Source: Paenibacillus sp. RC334
Lineage (GTDB): Bacteria > Bacillota > Bacilli > Paenibacillales > Paenibacillaceae
Direction: 5' to 3'
Length of the DNA stretch: 64,000 bases
NCBI RefSeq assembly: GCF_030034735.1
Contig: NZ_CP125370.1
Span: forward strand, 3,410,001-3,474,000
In this document: positions 18,664 to 28,984 of the stretch, piece after piece
How the letters are laid out: each line of letters starts with the position of its first letter
Position numbering within the stretch: the stretch's first letter is position 1
Notes under the pieces: generated by a model
Seen by the model: only the letters and a program-made list of their open reading frames with translations
Told to the model about the DNA's origin: nothing
Databases searched by the model: none
Made by a program: the position numbers and the translations under genes

Positions 18664-19308
18664 GTGAAATATGTTTTTTTTGTATTAGGAATTTTTATAT
18701 TATCCCTTGGAATTTCGTTCACTATACAATCAGACCTTGGGACTTCACCTTTTGATGCACTTTTGGTAGGACTGTCCATAAATGTGGGGCTTACTGTGGG
18801 AAGTTGGGAAATAATAATAGCTTTAATATTGATATGTTGTAATTCACTTTTAAAAAGACAAAGACCAGAATTTTTAGGGTTGTTAACAGCATTTATAACG
18901 GGTATTGGTATTGATATGTGGCTTTTTTTATTGCACAATTTGATAACACCTGAACTATGGTACAGCAAAGTTGTTTGTTTTGGAATTGGTTTAGTTCTTG
19001 TAGGATTAGGAACTGCAACATATTTACAGACAAATTTCGCACCCATTCCAGTTGACCGATTAACATTAATCATACAAGAATTAACTAGAACAAATCTATT
19101 TTTTTCGAGAACATTCATTTACCTCATATTCTTGATAATAGCAGTTATTTTAAATGGACCCATTGGCGTTGGAACTTTGTTAACCGTTTGTTTAGGGGGG
19201 CTAATACTCAATTACTTTATGCCATTTACTGAAAAGGTACTTGACCGCATACTAACACACTCTGGTACATCACCAAATCATGATAAAGATAAAAAGCATT
19301 CTATATAG
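18664..19308 (+). CDS. YczE/YitT-like integral membrane protein
   Basis: A 214-aa protein with about five helices. The opening FFVLGIFILSLGISFTIQSDLGTSPFDAL is the YczE-family signature, and PIPVDRLTLIIQ lies in a conserved polar loop. B. subtilis YczE is needed for production of the lipopeptide bacillaene/surfactin group, but the molecular function is unknown. The GTG start at 18664 follows AGAGGTCGAG; the frame is open 72 bases further but without a ribosome-binding site. It is divergent from marR and probably controlled by it. Confidence 0.82.
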   Translation: MKYVFFVLGIFILSLGISFTIQSDLGTSPFDALLVGLSINVGLTVGSWEIIIALILICCNSLLKRQRPEFLGLLTAFITGIGIDMWLFLLHNLITPELWYSKVVCFGIGLVLVGLGTATYLQTNFAPIPVDRLTLIIQELTRTNLFFSRTFIYLIFLIIAVILNGPIGVGTLLTVCLGGLILNYFMPFTEKVLDRILTHSGTSPNHDKDKKHSI

Positions 19309-19322
19309 AATGCTTTTTATCT
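19289..19322 (+). terminator. Terminator of the YczE-like gene
   Basis: GATAAAAAGCATTCTATA / TATAGAATGCTTTTTATC is a near-perfect long stem spanning the stop codon, with T residues on both sides, so it can act bidirectionally. Confidence 0.85.
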
Positions 19323-19621
19323 TTCTTGTTCAACTAACCTGATCCGTTAAAAGATGTAATAACATCCGTTGATTTCGATACAGAATTGTATTTTGTACTT
19401 AGTTCCAGACCTACGGCCGAGGAAATTTCTTACGTATTGAACCTCATTTTTTTCCAAGTTGACACTGAAGCTTGATGCTCATATTTCTTTGTTTCGATCT
19501 TAAGTTTCTCTAGAAGAATTGGTACTGTTATTTGTCTCTCAATTGGTACTTTAATTGTGTCTAATTCATTTTTATAATGTGTTTGTATTTTGAAGGTCAA
19601 TTAATAAAGGAGTGTAGCATT

Positions 19622-20536
19622 ATGTTCTGTGGATTATCTGCTTTTCCACTCACCCCAGTTAACGAGACAGGTATTAACGAAAAAGCATTTGTAACACTGA
19701 TTCAACAATTAGTTGCAGCTGGTGTAGACTCAATTGGTGCATTGGGTTCAACTGGAAATTATGCATATCTTAATCGAGAAGAACGTTTACGTGTTCTTCG
19801 ACTTGCTGTCCATTCAGCTGAGGGGATTCCCGTGATGACAAGCATAAGTGCGATTCGTACTTCTGAAGTACTTCGATTAGCGGAAGATGCACAAAGAGCA
19901 GGAGCAAGCGCAGTGCTGCTAGCCCCTATCTCCTATCAAACACTAACTAATGACGAAGTATTTTTACTCTATGAACAGGTGACGAATTCACTCTCCATTC
20001 CACTTTGTGTATATGATAATCCGAGTACCTCACATTTTCATTTCAGCGATGAGTTGCACGGTCGAATTGCTGAGCTACCTAACGTTAGTTCTATCAAGAT
20101 TCCTGGAGTACCTTCTGATCCTGAAGCAGCCAAGACACGCATTAGAAAACTGCGAACGGCCATTCCTCCCCATGTAACTATAGGAGTAAGTGGAGATTCA
20201 TTTGCAGTCACTGGCTTGAATGCAGGCTGTGAAGCATGGTACTCAGTTCTCGGTGGTTTGTTTCCAAATGTGTGCCTAAAAATGACCCGTTTGGCCCAGG
20301 CCGGTTTTGCTGACGAAGCGAAACGACTCTCGGCACTACTTGAACCGATTTGGACGTTATTTCATCAATATGGTAGCCTTCGTGTTATTTCAGCAGCAGC
20401 AGAAATAAGTGGCTTGATCTCAAGTCCCAGTCTTCCTTTACCCTTACAACCATTGAATCAATCAGCTAGAGAACACTTGGAATTCATACTAAAGGATATT
20501 CAGACTACAGAAACATCCTGTTCCCCATTCGGCTAA
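19622..20536 (+). CDS. Dihydrodipicolinate synthase/N-acetylneuraminate lyase family protein
   Basis: A 304-aa TIM-barrel aldolase. It has GALGSTGNYAYL (the family GTTGE-type substrate loop) near residue 44, LCVYDNPSTS with the catalytic Tyr, and VSSIKIPG with the Schiff-base Lys near 164. The canonical GTTGE is replaced by GSTGN, so it is unlikely to be the housekeeping DapA; a pyruvate-dependent aldolase of other substrate is more likely. The ATG at 19622 is eleven bases after AAAGGAG. A broken DMT transporter follows 74 bases downstream, probably once co-transcribed. Confidence 0.85.
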   Translation: MFCGLSAFPLTPVNETGINEKAFVTLIQQLVAAGVDSIGALGSTGNYAYLNREERLRVLRLAVHSAEGIPVMTSISAIRTSEVLRLAEDAQRAGASAVLLAPISYQTLTNDEVFLLYEQVTNSLSIPLCVYDNPSTSHFHFSDELHGRIAELPNVSSIKIPGVPSDPEAAKTRIRKLRTAIPPHVTIGVSGDSFAVTGLNAGCEAWYSVLGGLFPNVCLKMTRLAQAGFADEAKRLSALLEPIWTLFHQYGSLRVISAAAEISGLISSPSLPLPLQPLNQSAREHLEFILKDIQTTETSCSPFG

Positions 20537-20610
20537 TACCTTTTCGAAGGGGAGACTACTAAGCACGTTTGCTGTGAAATTTTTCTTTATGAGTGTTGGA
20601 GGAACAACAG

Positions 20611-21255
20611 ATGTGGTTCACATTTGCAATTGGCGCTGCTTTTTTCTTTGGCTTACATGGTATCTTCTATCAATGGACGTCTCAACGGTCTATTGATCGG
20701 AATCTGTTGTTTGTTGGGGTGTATGTATCCAGTACAATCCTGGCATTAATTATGAATAATGTACGCAAATCAAACTTGGAGTTACAAGGCCTGGCTCGGC
20801 TTATTAATGGGTATTTTTTCTTTTATGGCCAATACGTTCTTATACAAAGGTTATGCTGTTGGTAGAGCTTCAGTCATAGCATTTTTTTCGGGACTAACGC
20901 CTATGCTTGTTGTCCTGCTAGCTGCTTTGCTTTGGCAAAAGACGCTTACTTTAGTGCAGCTAGTCGGATTCTGCATCATTATCCTCTCTCTAATCGTCGT
21001 TAGATACCAGCGAGATCTGCAAGTAGACAGTATCAAGGCTGGCAATGGGGCATACTGGCCATCTTGTTTTATAGCTTCACAGACCTTTCCTCAAAACAAG
21101 CTTTACTTTACGGAGTATCTATTTTTCCTGTTTTGACAATTATGTTCATGACAAGTAGCATATTATTTGCTGGAGCATACTTTGTAATTAAGATTAGACA
21201 AGATCCTTCTTCAACAGATATAACTTTTAATGAAGCAAAACAATTCGGAGCATAA
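20611..21255 (+). pseudogene. EamA/DMT transporter with two frameshifts
   Basis: The first frame has AIGAAFFFGLHGIFYQWTS (helix 1). After a shift near 20795 the second frame continues with WLGLLMGIFSFMANTFLYKGYAVG and LAALLWQKTLTLVQLVGFCIIILSL. After another shift near 21055, FYSFTDLSSKQALLYG and IFPVLTIMFMTSSILFAGAYFV follow. Even if repaired, the protein would be shorter than the ten-helix family norm. The ATG at 20611 still has GGAGG upstream. The gene was probably a companion of the DapA-family enzyme. Confidence 0.85.
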
Positions 21256-21598
21256 AATGGAGTTAATCCATCTTGTACTCTTCCCTTAATATATAATGTG
21301 CGTAATCAACCTAAATTACAGTTTCTAAAAGCTTGCTATTGTATTTGCTACGCAGGCAAATCACATCGAAACCCAGCATATTTTTCATTCAATGAAGCTC
21401 TATTCCCTCTGACTAGTACTCCTCTATGGTTTTTCAAACTACATACATTTGTGCTCAACCGAGAAAGCTTGCTACCTGTATTCAGTCTAGCCACTGATCA
21501 ATTGACGAACCGAGTCAGTATATCCATAACACGCGTAACCATGGCAGCTAGTAGCATTATTACGTGCTATTTGTCATCTAATCCAATCCGTGGATTTC
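21256..21598. other. Stretch without a recognisable gene
   Basis: An open frame of about 100 codons runs here on the plus strand, but its translation has no family resemblance I can name and no ribosome-binding site precedes its ATG. It ends inside the neighbouring N-acetyltransferase gene. I treat it as non-coding or a remnant of unknown origin. Confidence 0.4.
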
Positions 21599-22393
21599 TT
21601 AGAGGCAGGAGTTAAACAAGCCGAAATGGTGTTTTGCAATACTACAAAACATTTCTTTATCTATTATCTCTGTTTTTTTCATTTCTCCATTCACCCATTC
21701 AGTGAACGAAGTATCTGTTAATGTTAAGTTTCCGTTATCGGTGAATTTAGTGACTATCGGTCTCTTATTAAAGTTCGATCCAAGATGTTCAACGGTGAGC
21801 TTTTGAACTTCATTTAACTCAGTTATATCCTGTATGGCGTTTTTGGAATCAAAAGCATAACCAATCTTCCAATCAGTATCCTTGTACCTCATTTTCATAC
21901 AAAAAATAAAATCCCCATACCCACTGCTTACATTTATTACTTTGAATTCCCCATTTTCAGAAGTCACCTTATCTCCATTTAAAGGAACAATCTTTAATGG
22001 TGAATACCCTCCAAACCCAACATCGACGAGGTACAACTTATCGTTATGATTGATTATAATAGCAACATGTGTTTTTCCTATCGCACTCCAGCTTCGATTA
22101 GTATAGTCGTACCTCATACAGCGAATTAGCTTTGCATTATACCCATTTTCACTCAAAAAGAAATAAAATAATGAATTTAATTCATAGCAAAGTCCACCTT
22201 CATTGCGTTCGATTATTTTTTTTAATAGATTTTCAGGTGTTATTTCACTCGACGAACTGTTTATAATACTTAAATTCTCAAATGGAATTGTTTTTGCTGT
22301 TTTTTCAATAATAGTATTTAAATCTTCAAGTTCTAATTTATTGTCCCAACTTATTCCTAATCTATTACACAATAATTTATTTAGGTTTAACAT
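21599..22393 (-). CDS. Arylamine N-acetyltransferase
   Basis: A 264-aa NAT-family enzyme that moves acetyl groups from acetyl-CoA to arylamines or hydrazines. The catalytic triad is visible: C69 in RNEGGLCYE, H109 in GKTHVAII and D124 in LVDVGFGG. PFENLSI near 37-43 is another conserved block. The length is typical for bacterial NATs. The gene stands alone. A second, heavily truncated NAT C-terminus lies at 28216-28333, so the region once held two paralogues. Confidence 0.93.
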   Translation of the reverse strand: MLNLNKLLCNRLGISWDNKLELEDLNTIIEKTAKTIPFENLSIINSSSSEITPENLLKKIIERNEGGLCYELNSLFYFFLSENGYNAKLIRCMRYDYTNRSWSAIGKTHVAIIINHNDKLYLVDVGFGGYSPLKIVPLNGDKVTSENGEFKVINVSSGYGDFIFCMKMRYKDTDWKIGYAFDSKNAIQDITELNEVQKLTVEHLGSNFNKRPIVTKFTDNGNLTLTDTSFTEWVNGEMKKTEIIDKEMFCSIAKHHFGLFNSCL

Positions 22394-22559
22394 ATTGGTT
22401 CATTCCTCCATAATTAGTATCGAAACCAGTGCATTTCAAAGCAAGACACCTCTTCCGGGGTGAAATGTAGACATTGAGTCTATCATTTGCTAGCAAAGAG
22501 ATGTGTTGGATATCGTACGGAATTAAAACTTCATTCGTGGTCGGTTAAAGAAAATACTA

Positions 22560-22799
22560 TTAACGGATACGATAAAGTGTTGATTTAATTCTCCCATATG
22601 TCTTGTGCATCAACAAGTAGAGGTCCGTTCGCGACCTTAACAAAATGTCTTCTCTTACATGTGCGTATTCCTTTAACGAGAGTGCACACTTAGGAGTTTC
22701 CAGTTGTACATCCACTCTTGTAGGCATCGTCATCAACTCTTTTACGATTGTTTCTGCAATGTCAAAAGACAAAGGAAGCTCCGTTTTTGGTTTATCCAC
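22560..22799 (-). CDS. Small hypothetical protein
   Basis: A 79-aa frame with a GTG start and no strong ribosome-binding site. The composition is plausible for a protein: an amphipathic N-terminal half with KTELPLSFDIAETIVKELMTMP, then a basic C-terminus ending TYGRIKSTLYRIR. The frame is open 10 codons upstream to a stop. I do not recognise it. It could be a fragment of a larger decayed gene. Confidence 0.35.
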   Translation of the reverse strand: MDKPKTELPLSFDIAETIVKELMTMPTRVDVQLETPKCALSLKEYAHVREDILLRSRTDLYLLMHKTYGRIKSTLYRIR

Positions 22800-22871
22800 T
22801 CTAGTTAAAGCTGTAAAATTCGTAATATCTTAATCCTTTTCTTCGTTAGCAACAGAACTATCTACTAAAAA

Positions 22872-22912
22872 CTAAAAAACAACCAGCTATAATAGCATAG
22901 CTGGTTGTTATA
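22872..22912 (-). terminator. Terminator of the beta-glucoside operon
   Basis: AACAACCAGCTAT / ATAGCTGGTTGTT is a perfect 13-bp stem with a short loop, followed by TTTTTTAG on the minus strand, 45 bases past the PTS gene stop. Confidence 0.9.
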
Positions 22913-22956
22913 CGTTTTTTAATTTACTTCCAAGATCAAATCCATGCTGTCCTGTG

Positions 22957-24822
22957 TTAAATCAAATTTGAAGATGAAACCCCAGGTTCTGCAGGAATCA
23001 CATGTAATAACTGTTTTGAATTTGGATCCTCCAGATTCACATGCACTTGATCATAATTAGATGAATTCGTAACAATAACCATTACCGTAGGATCATAACC
23101 TGCAGCCTTGATTTGCTCCAAGTCAAACTCAACTAATTTGTCTCCAATCGTAATTCTCTCATTTTCCTTAACCAATGGTTTAAAGTGTTGTCCCTTTAAT
23201 TTCACAGTATTAATACCGATATGGATCAAAAGTTCTACACCGGAATCAGATACAATGCCAATCGCATGCCCGGTTTTGTACACGCTGCTTACCGTTCCGT
23301 TTACCGGAGCTGTAACAATTCCGCTTATTGGAACAATCCCTGCTCCTTTACCCATCGCTTCAGACGCAAACACTTCATCGCTTACACTGCTTAAAGGAAC
23401 AATTTGGCCATCCACAAGTACCACAATGTCGTTTGGATTTGCTTGAACGCTTATGGAATTCGTCCCAGACTTATTAGATACACCGAAGAAATACGTTAAA
23501 ATGACGGCTCCAAAGAATGCAATAATCAATCCAATGACTTCTCCAATAAAGCCTTGTCCTAAATACGTTGGAATTGCCAACAAGCTAGGAAATGTGAAAG
23601 TGGATGCATGTACTTCAAACGATCCAATGACAGCGCCTCCAATACCGGCGGCAATCATTGCACAGTAGAATGGACGCTTTAACTTAAGGGTTACGCCGTA
23701 AATTGCCGGTTCAGTGATACCAAAAATGGCTGTGATCGCTGCAGAACCCGATAGGCCTTTGATTTTGGCATCCTTGGTTTTCAAAAATACGCCGAGAGCA
23801 GCACCAGCTTGGGAAAGTACAGCTGCACATACGATAGGTAGCCATTGGTCGTATCCTTGATTAGCGACATTGTTTATCATCAGCGTAATCAGCGCCCAAT
23901 GGACTCCAAAAATGACGATCGACTGATGGAACGCTCCTAAAACCAACCCAGCAAGTAATGGGGAGAACCCGTAGATTGCCAACAATACCATGGCGAACAG
24001 GTCACTGATCTTTGTGCCTACAGGGCCGATAGCAGCCAAAGTTAGAGGCAACATGATCACTAGCGAAAACAGAGGGGTTAACATATTACGAATCGATTCC
24101 GGAAAGAATTTGTTCAACAAAGGTTCCAAGTAAGAGAGGCCCCAAATCGACAACAGAATGGGAAACACAGACGACGTATACGTAATTGGTAGGATCGGTA
24201 TGCCAAAGAAATCAATCGTTTGTGAATTGGATACGATCTCTACTAAAGACGGATGAATGAGTGCACCAGCTAACGAAACGGCTACGAATTGATTGACTTT
24301 CAGCTTCTTGGCCGCAGTAAATGCCAAGAAAATCGGCAAGAAGTAGAAAATTGCATCACTTGCTGCATTCCATACTTTATACGCACCACTGTCGATCGAT
24401 ATCCAGTTCATTGTTGTAAATAAAGCCAGAATACCTTTTAAAATTCCGGCTCCAGCCAAAGCTCCCAGGAATGGAGTGAATACGGCCGAAACAAAATCCA
24501 TCAACTGACTGACAGGATTAAATTTCCCAGTTCTTTTTTCTGAAGCGCTTTCAGCGTTGGCAGACGCATGTACTGCCATTCCAGGTAATGAAGTTAGTTC
24601 ATCGTAGACTTGAGATACAGAATTACCGACAACTACCTGATACTGTCCAGCACTATTGACAACAGTAATGACCCCATCTGTGTTTTCAATCTTTTTGGTG
24701 TTGGCAGCACTGGCATCATTTAATTTGAAACGCAATCTTGTAGCACAATGCCAAACCGCATTGACGTTCTCTTTACCTCCTACACCATCCAGAATATCCT
24801 TTGCCAATTTTTGATAACTCAT
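22957..24822 (-). CDS. PTS beta-glucoside transporter, subunits IIB-IIC-IIA
   Basis: A 621-aa fused permease. The IIB domain starts at the N-terminus with the phosphorylated Cys26 in WHCATRLRFKL. The IIC membrane domain spans about 100-455 and has GITEPAIYGVTLKLKRP. The IIA domain near 480-600 keeps GVELLIHIGINTVKLKG with the phospho-His. This is the BglP architecture: uptake and phosphorylation of aryl- or alkyl-beta-glucosides. I start at the ATG at 24820-24822 after GGGAGGG. It lies downstream of the 6-phospho-beta-glucosidase gene, which would hydrolyse the imported sugar phosphate. Confidence 0.95.
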   Translation of the reverse strand: MSYQKLAKDILDGVGGKENVNAVWHCATRLRFKLNDASAANTKKIENTDGVITVVNSAGQYQVVVGNSVSQVYDELTSLPGMAVHASANAESASEKRTGKFNPVSQLMDFVSAVFTPFLGALAGAGILKGILALFTTMNWISIDSGAYKVWNAASDAIFYFLPIFLAFTAAKKLKVNQFVAVSLAGALIHPSLVEIVSNSQTIDFFGIPILPITYTSSVFPILLSIWGLSYLEPLLNKFFPESIRNMLTPLFSLVIMLPLTLAAIGPVGTKISDLFAMVLLAIYGFSPLLAGLVLGAFHQSIVIFGVHWALITLMINNVANQGYDQWLPIVCAAVLSQAGAALGVFLKTKDAKIKGLSGSAAITAIFGITEPAIYGVTLKLKRPFYCAMIAAGIGGAVIGSFEVHASTFTFPSLLAIPTYLGQGFIGEVIGLIIAFFGAVILTYFFGVSNKSGTNSISVQANPNDIVVLVDGQIVPLSSVSDEVFASEAMGKGAGIVPISGIVTAPVNGTVSSVYKTGHAIGIVSDSGVELLIHIGINTVKLKGQHFKPLVKENERITIGDKLVEFDLEQIKAAGYDPTVMVIVTNSSNYDQVHVNLEDPNSKQLLHVIPAEPGVSSSNLI

Positions 24823-24845
24823 CGTTATCCCTCCCATTTTAAGTG

Positions 24846-24899
24846 CCCGGATCATTCTTCCAGATACCGTTAACTGGTACGATAAAATGATCCGGGGAT
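24846..24899 (-). other. Intercistronic stem-loop between the glucosidase and PTS genes
   Basis: CCCGGATCATT pairs with AATGATCCGGG across an inner TACC...GGTA. There is no T run, so it is more likely an mRNA processing or stability element than a terminator. It sits in the gap before the PTS ribosome-binding site. Confidence 0.6.
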
Positions 24900-24926
24900 G
24901 CCTTATTCAATTAGTCAGTTCTCATC

Positions 24927-26393
<1,467 letters not shown>

Positions 26394-26834
26394 TTAAAAT
26401 TTTTGTACGATAAAGACTCCTGCAATAACCAAAAGAGCTCCCAATAATCGAGGAATATTCAAAGTGTGCATACTAGCACCAATTAATCCAAAATGATCAA
26501 TGATCACCGACACGATTATTTGTCCAGCTAAAACGTATCCAACCGTAGCTGCTACTCCTATTCTGGGCATGAGAATGGTTGTCGCCAATACATAGAAAGC
26601 ACCCAGTAGTCCTCCTGTCCACATCCACCAGGGAGCTTCAAACCATTCTTTTTTGAACAACGATCCTTTTACAAAAAAAGATATGATTATTAATGAGATG
26701 GCACCTACTGTAAAAGAAATGGCCGAAGCAACAATAGGTGATCCCACCACCGTCCTTAGCTGCGCATTAACACTAAATTGCGTAGGTAAGGCCATTCCTG
26801 CCAATAATGCGAAAATTATGAATACGATAGCCAC
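26394..26834 (-). CDS. DMT family protein, YdcZ/DUF606 type
   Basis: A 146-aa protein of five helices. It has GMALPTQFSVNAQLRTVVGSP near the N-terminus and PWWMWTGGLLGAFYVLATTILMPRIGVA in the centre, both typical of the YdcZ half-size transporters, which act as dimers. It is the first gene of an operon with the GH1 enzyme (22-base gap) and the PTS. The link of a YdcZ exporter to beta-glucoside use is unusual; overflow export is one possibility. Confidence 0.85.
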   Translation of the reverse strand: MAIVFIIFALLAGMALPTQFSVNAQLRTVVGSPIVASAISFTVGAISLIIISFFVKGSLFKKEWFEAPWWMWTGGLLGAFYVLATTILMPRIGVAATVGYVLAGQIIVSVIIDHFGLIGASMHTLNIPRLLGALLVIAGVFIVQKF

Positions 26835-26843
26835 GTATGTTCC

Positions 26844-27000
26844 CCTTTCTCTTGCTTTGATCGATTAGCCAATCGGAAATTGAACGAAGTGCTTCATTAA
26901 ATCGTTTATCCGATTTTAGAACCACGAGAAAATACCAAAAGAACGGTTTCAAGTGTGTCCATTGCAAAAGTAATCCCACCTACTATTTAGAGAGCAATGG
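26844..27000 (-). pseudogene. Possible C-terminal remnant of a regulator
   Basis: A frame upstream of the YdcZ gene reads THLKPFFWYFLVVLKSDKRFN and ALRSISDWLIDQSKRKG, which resembles the last beta-strand and helix of LysR substrate-binding domains. No N-terminal part is present. The assignment is weak. Confidence 0.3.
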
Positions 27001-27211
27001 AATAGAAATCAGAAACATTCAGTATTATCCCCTCTCAAATTCTGAAGATTGAATATCCCCTACAGATGATTCAATAATTTATCTTAAATATGGGAATACT
27101 AGATTGATCACCTTCTCAATTTATCGATTAATCATTGACAACCCGAGTATAATTCACGCAGTATAATAAGTAAAATTAATAATAAATATAGGAGGTATAC
27201 TAATTACTTAT

Positions 27212-28105
27212 ATGGATATTAATTATGAGCTCTATAAGATCTTCTATATCACAGTAAAAGCTGGAAGTATGTCTAATGCGGCAAAAGAACTGTTTACATC
27301 ACAATCGGCAGTTAGTCAGTCCATAAAATTACTTGAAAATAAGCTAGGTGGACAGTTGTTTCATAGAAGAGCACAAGGAGTGTCCCTTACTGTAGAAGGA
27401 GAGGTATTATTTCAATATGTAGAACAAAGCTATGAGTTATTACAGGCGGCTGAAAGAAAATTTTCGGAATTAAGGAATTTAGATGCTGGCCAACTAAGAA
27501 TAGCCGTAAGCACAACAGCTTGTAGTAACTTCTTGATGCAATACCTAGAAAGATTCTCCTTGGCTTACCCTAATATCGAGATTTATATCAAAGATCAATC
27601 TACTCATTCTACAATTAAGCAGCTAGAGTCAGGCGAAGTTGACATAGGAATCATCAATCTGAACGGAAGCAGAGATTCTCTGACGGTGATTGGAAAAATA
27701 GAAATACAAGATTGTTTTGTAGTAGGTGAGAGATTTAAAGAAATATGTGATAAACCAATATTCTTAAAAGAACTAGTAGTAAATTACCCGATCATTCTAA
27801 TGCAGAAAGGACTTAATACAAGAAAGTACATTGACAACTTTTTCACTTCATATGGCTTAAAAGTAATACCTAAAGTAGAGCTGAGTACCATGGAACTGTT
27901 AATTGAGTTTGCTAAAAAAGGTTTGGGCATATCATGTGTAATCGAGGATTTTGTTCGCAGCGATTTGGATCAACAACAGCTATTCAAAGTACCAATCCAA
28001 GAAACCATACCTAAAAGGTTTCTAAGTATTGCTATCAAAAAAGATTTGCCCCTTTCTTCAGCAACTCAAAGGTTTATTGAGCTTTTTCAAAGTAGTACAG
28101 GATAA
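27212..28105 (+). CDS. LysR family transcriptional regulator
   Basis: A 297-aa regulator. The N-terminal winged helix is clear: AGSMSNAAKELFTSQSAVSQSIKLLENKLGGQLFHRR at about 19-55. The substrate-binding domain follows from about residue 90 (LRIAVSTTACSNFL). The ATG at 27212 is 16 bases from AGGAGG, longer than usual. It is divergent from the YdcZ-glucosidase-PTS operon and is the best candidate for its regulator, since no LicT-type antiterminator gene is nearby. The ligand is unknown. Confidence 0.9.
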   Translation: MDINYELYKIFYITVKAGSMSNAAKELFTSQSAVSQSIKLLENKLGGQLFHRRAQGVSLTVEGEVLFQYVEQSYELLQAAERKFSELRNLDAGQLRIAVSTTACSNFLMQYLERFSLAYPNIEIYIKDQSTHSTIKQLESGEVDIGIINLNGSRDSLTVIGKIEIQDCFVVGERFKEICDKPIFLKELVVNYPIILMQKGLNTRKYIDNFFTSYGLKVIPKVELSTMELLIEFAKKGLGISCVIEDFVRSDLDQQQLFKVPIQETIPKRFLSIAIKKDLPLSSATQRFIELFQSSTG

Positions 28106-28215
28106 ATTTAATTATATAAAGAGCTTCCTTTTTTCTATATGCATCTAGAATCTTAACTACAGTAACTAGAATACGATCTAATAGAGCCATCGTTCCTCTA
28201 TAACAAATTTTTTGT

Positions 28216-28333
28216 TCAATAATCAAGCAATTTTTTAAATTCGAAATGACTTTTCAGAATATCTTGAAATATGCTTCTATCATTTTCTGCATCTGTCCAT
28301 CCACCCATTTAGTGAATGAGGTATCCGATCTGT
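28216..28333 (-). pseudogene. C-terminal remnant of an arylamine N-acetyltransferase
   Basis: The minus strand reads SDTSFTKWVDGQMQKMIEAYFQ and then SHFEFKKLLDY before a stop at 28216-28218. This aligns with TDTSFTEWVNGEMKK at the C-terminus of the NAT at 21599. Only about 38 codons remain. Confidence 0.75.
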
Positions 28334-28432
28334 AAAAGGATCATGTGTATGTCCTTTACGGCAAAGGAGAACAAGTTCTTGTCCGAAGAAGTGGGGAGAA
28401 TTCGGATTGAGGCATCCACTGCGTGCAAAGAT

Positions 28433-28795
28433 CTATTTCACAGCTTCCAGATACGCACCGAACAAAGCTCGGTATGAATATTCAGGATGAGATCGAATAC
28501 GAGATTTCTCCAACAACCACGCAATAAGGCGAAGTATACGAGCTACAATCTCTATGTCTTCGTCCTTTACAAGCAGATAAACGTAGCCGAGGTCCAGCGA
28601 ACCTCGCTTCAACCGCTCCAGAATGAAGTCCGTTTGCTCCTGTGACAACTGGATGGTCGGTATAGTGAGCATGAAACTGATCAAATTGGAATTTGTCTTC
28701 TTTCTTCTTGCTAACAGGCATATCATTCAAATAAAGATACTCTTGATAATTTTTTTCTTGCTCTAGTAAAGCTTCGACTAAGATGTTAGGAAAGA
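28433..28795 (-). pseudogene. Frameshifted hypothetical gene
   Basis: The N-terminal part ILVEALLEQEKNYQEYLYLN and DMPVSKKKEDKFQFDQF is in one frame. Near 28650 the sense shifts to LSQEQTDFILERLKRGSLDLG, followed by LRLIAWLLEKSRIRSHPEYSYRALFGAYLEAVK to the stop at 28433. The joined product would be about 120 aa, mostly helical and soluble. I do not recognise the family. It lies downstream of uvrX on the same strand, a position often held by YolD-like genes, but the sequence does not look like YolD. Confidence 0.5.
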
Positions 28796-28984
28796 TTACG
28801 CAGTGTTCTTTTCATTTATTTTCTACACCCTCATCGTAAATTTGACATACTTTATACATTATATTCCTTTAGCAATGGAAAGCATAATTATTTTTGTATT
28901 ATTGATTTATGGTACTATCTTAAAGGAGCATTCTAAATGCATAGTGCTAGATGATTAGTTTTATTTTCCTTATCTGCGAACTGT

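Noticed and set aside
21298-21615. Open frame of about 105 codons before the NAT gene
   Set aside because: No ribosome-binding site, no family resemblance, and it ends inside the NAT gene.
26835-27211. LicT-type RNA antiterminator target upstream of the beta-glucoside operon
   Set aside because: No RAT-like sequence overlapping a terminator could be found in the leader.
28433-28795. YolD-like gene partner of uvrX
   Set aside because: Position fits, but the residues do not resemble YolD; called only as a frameshifted unknown.
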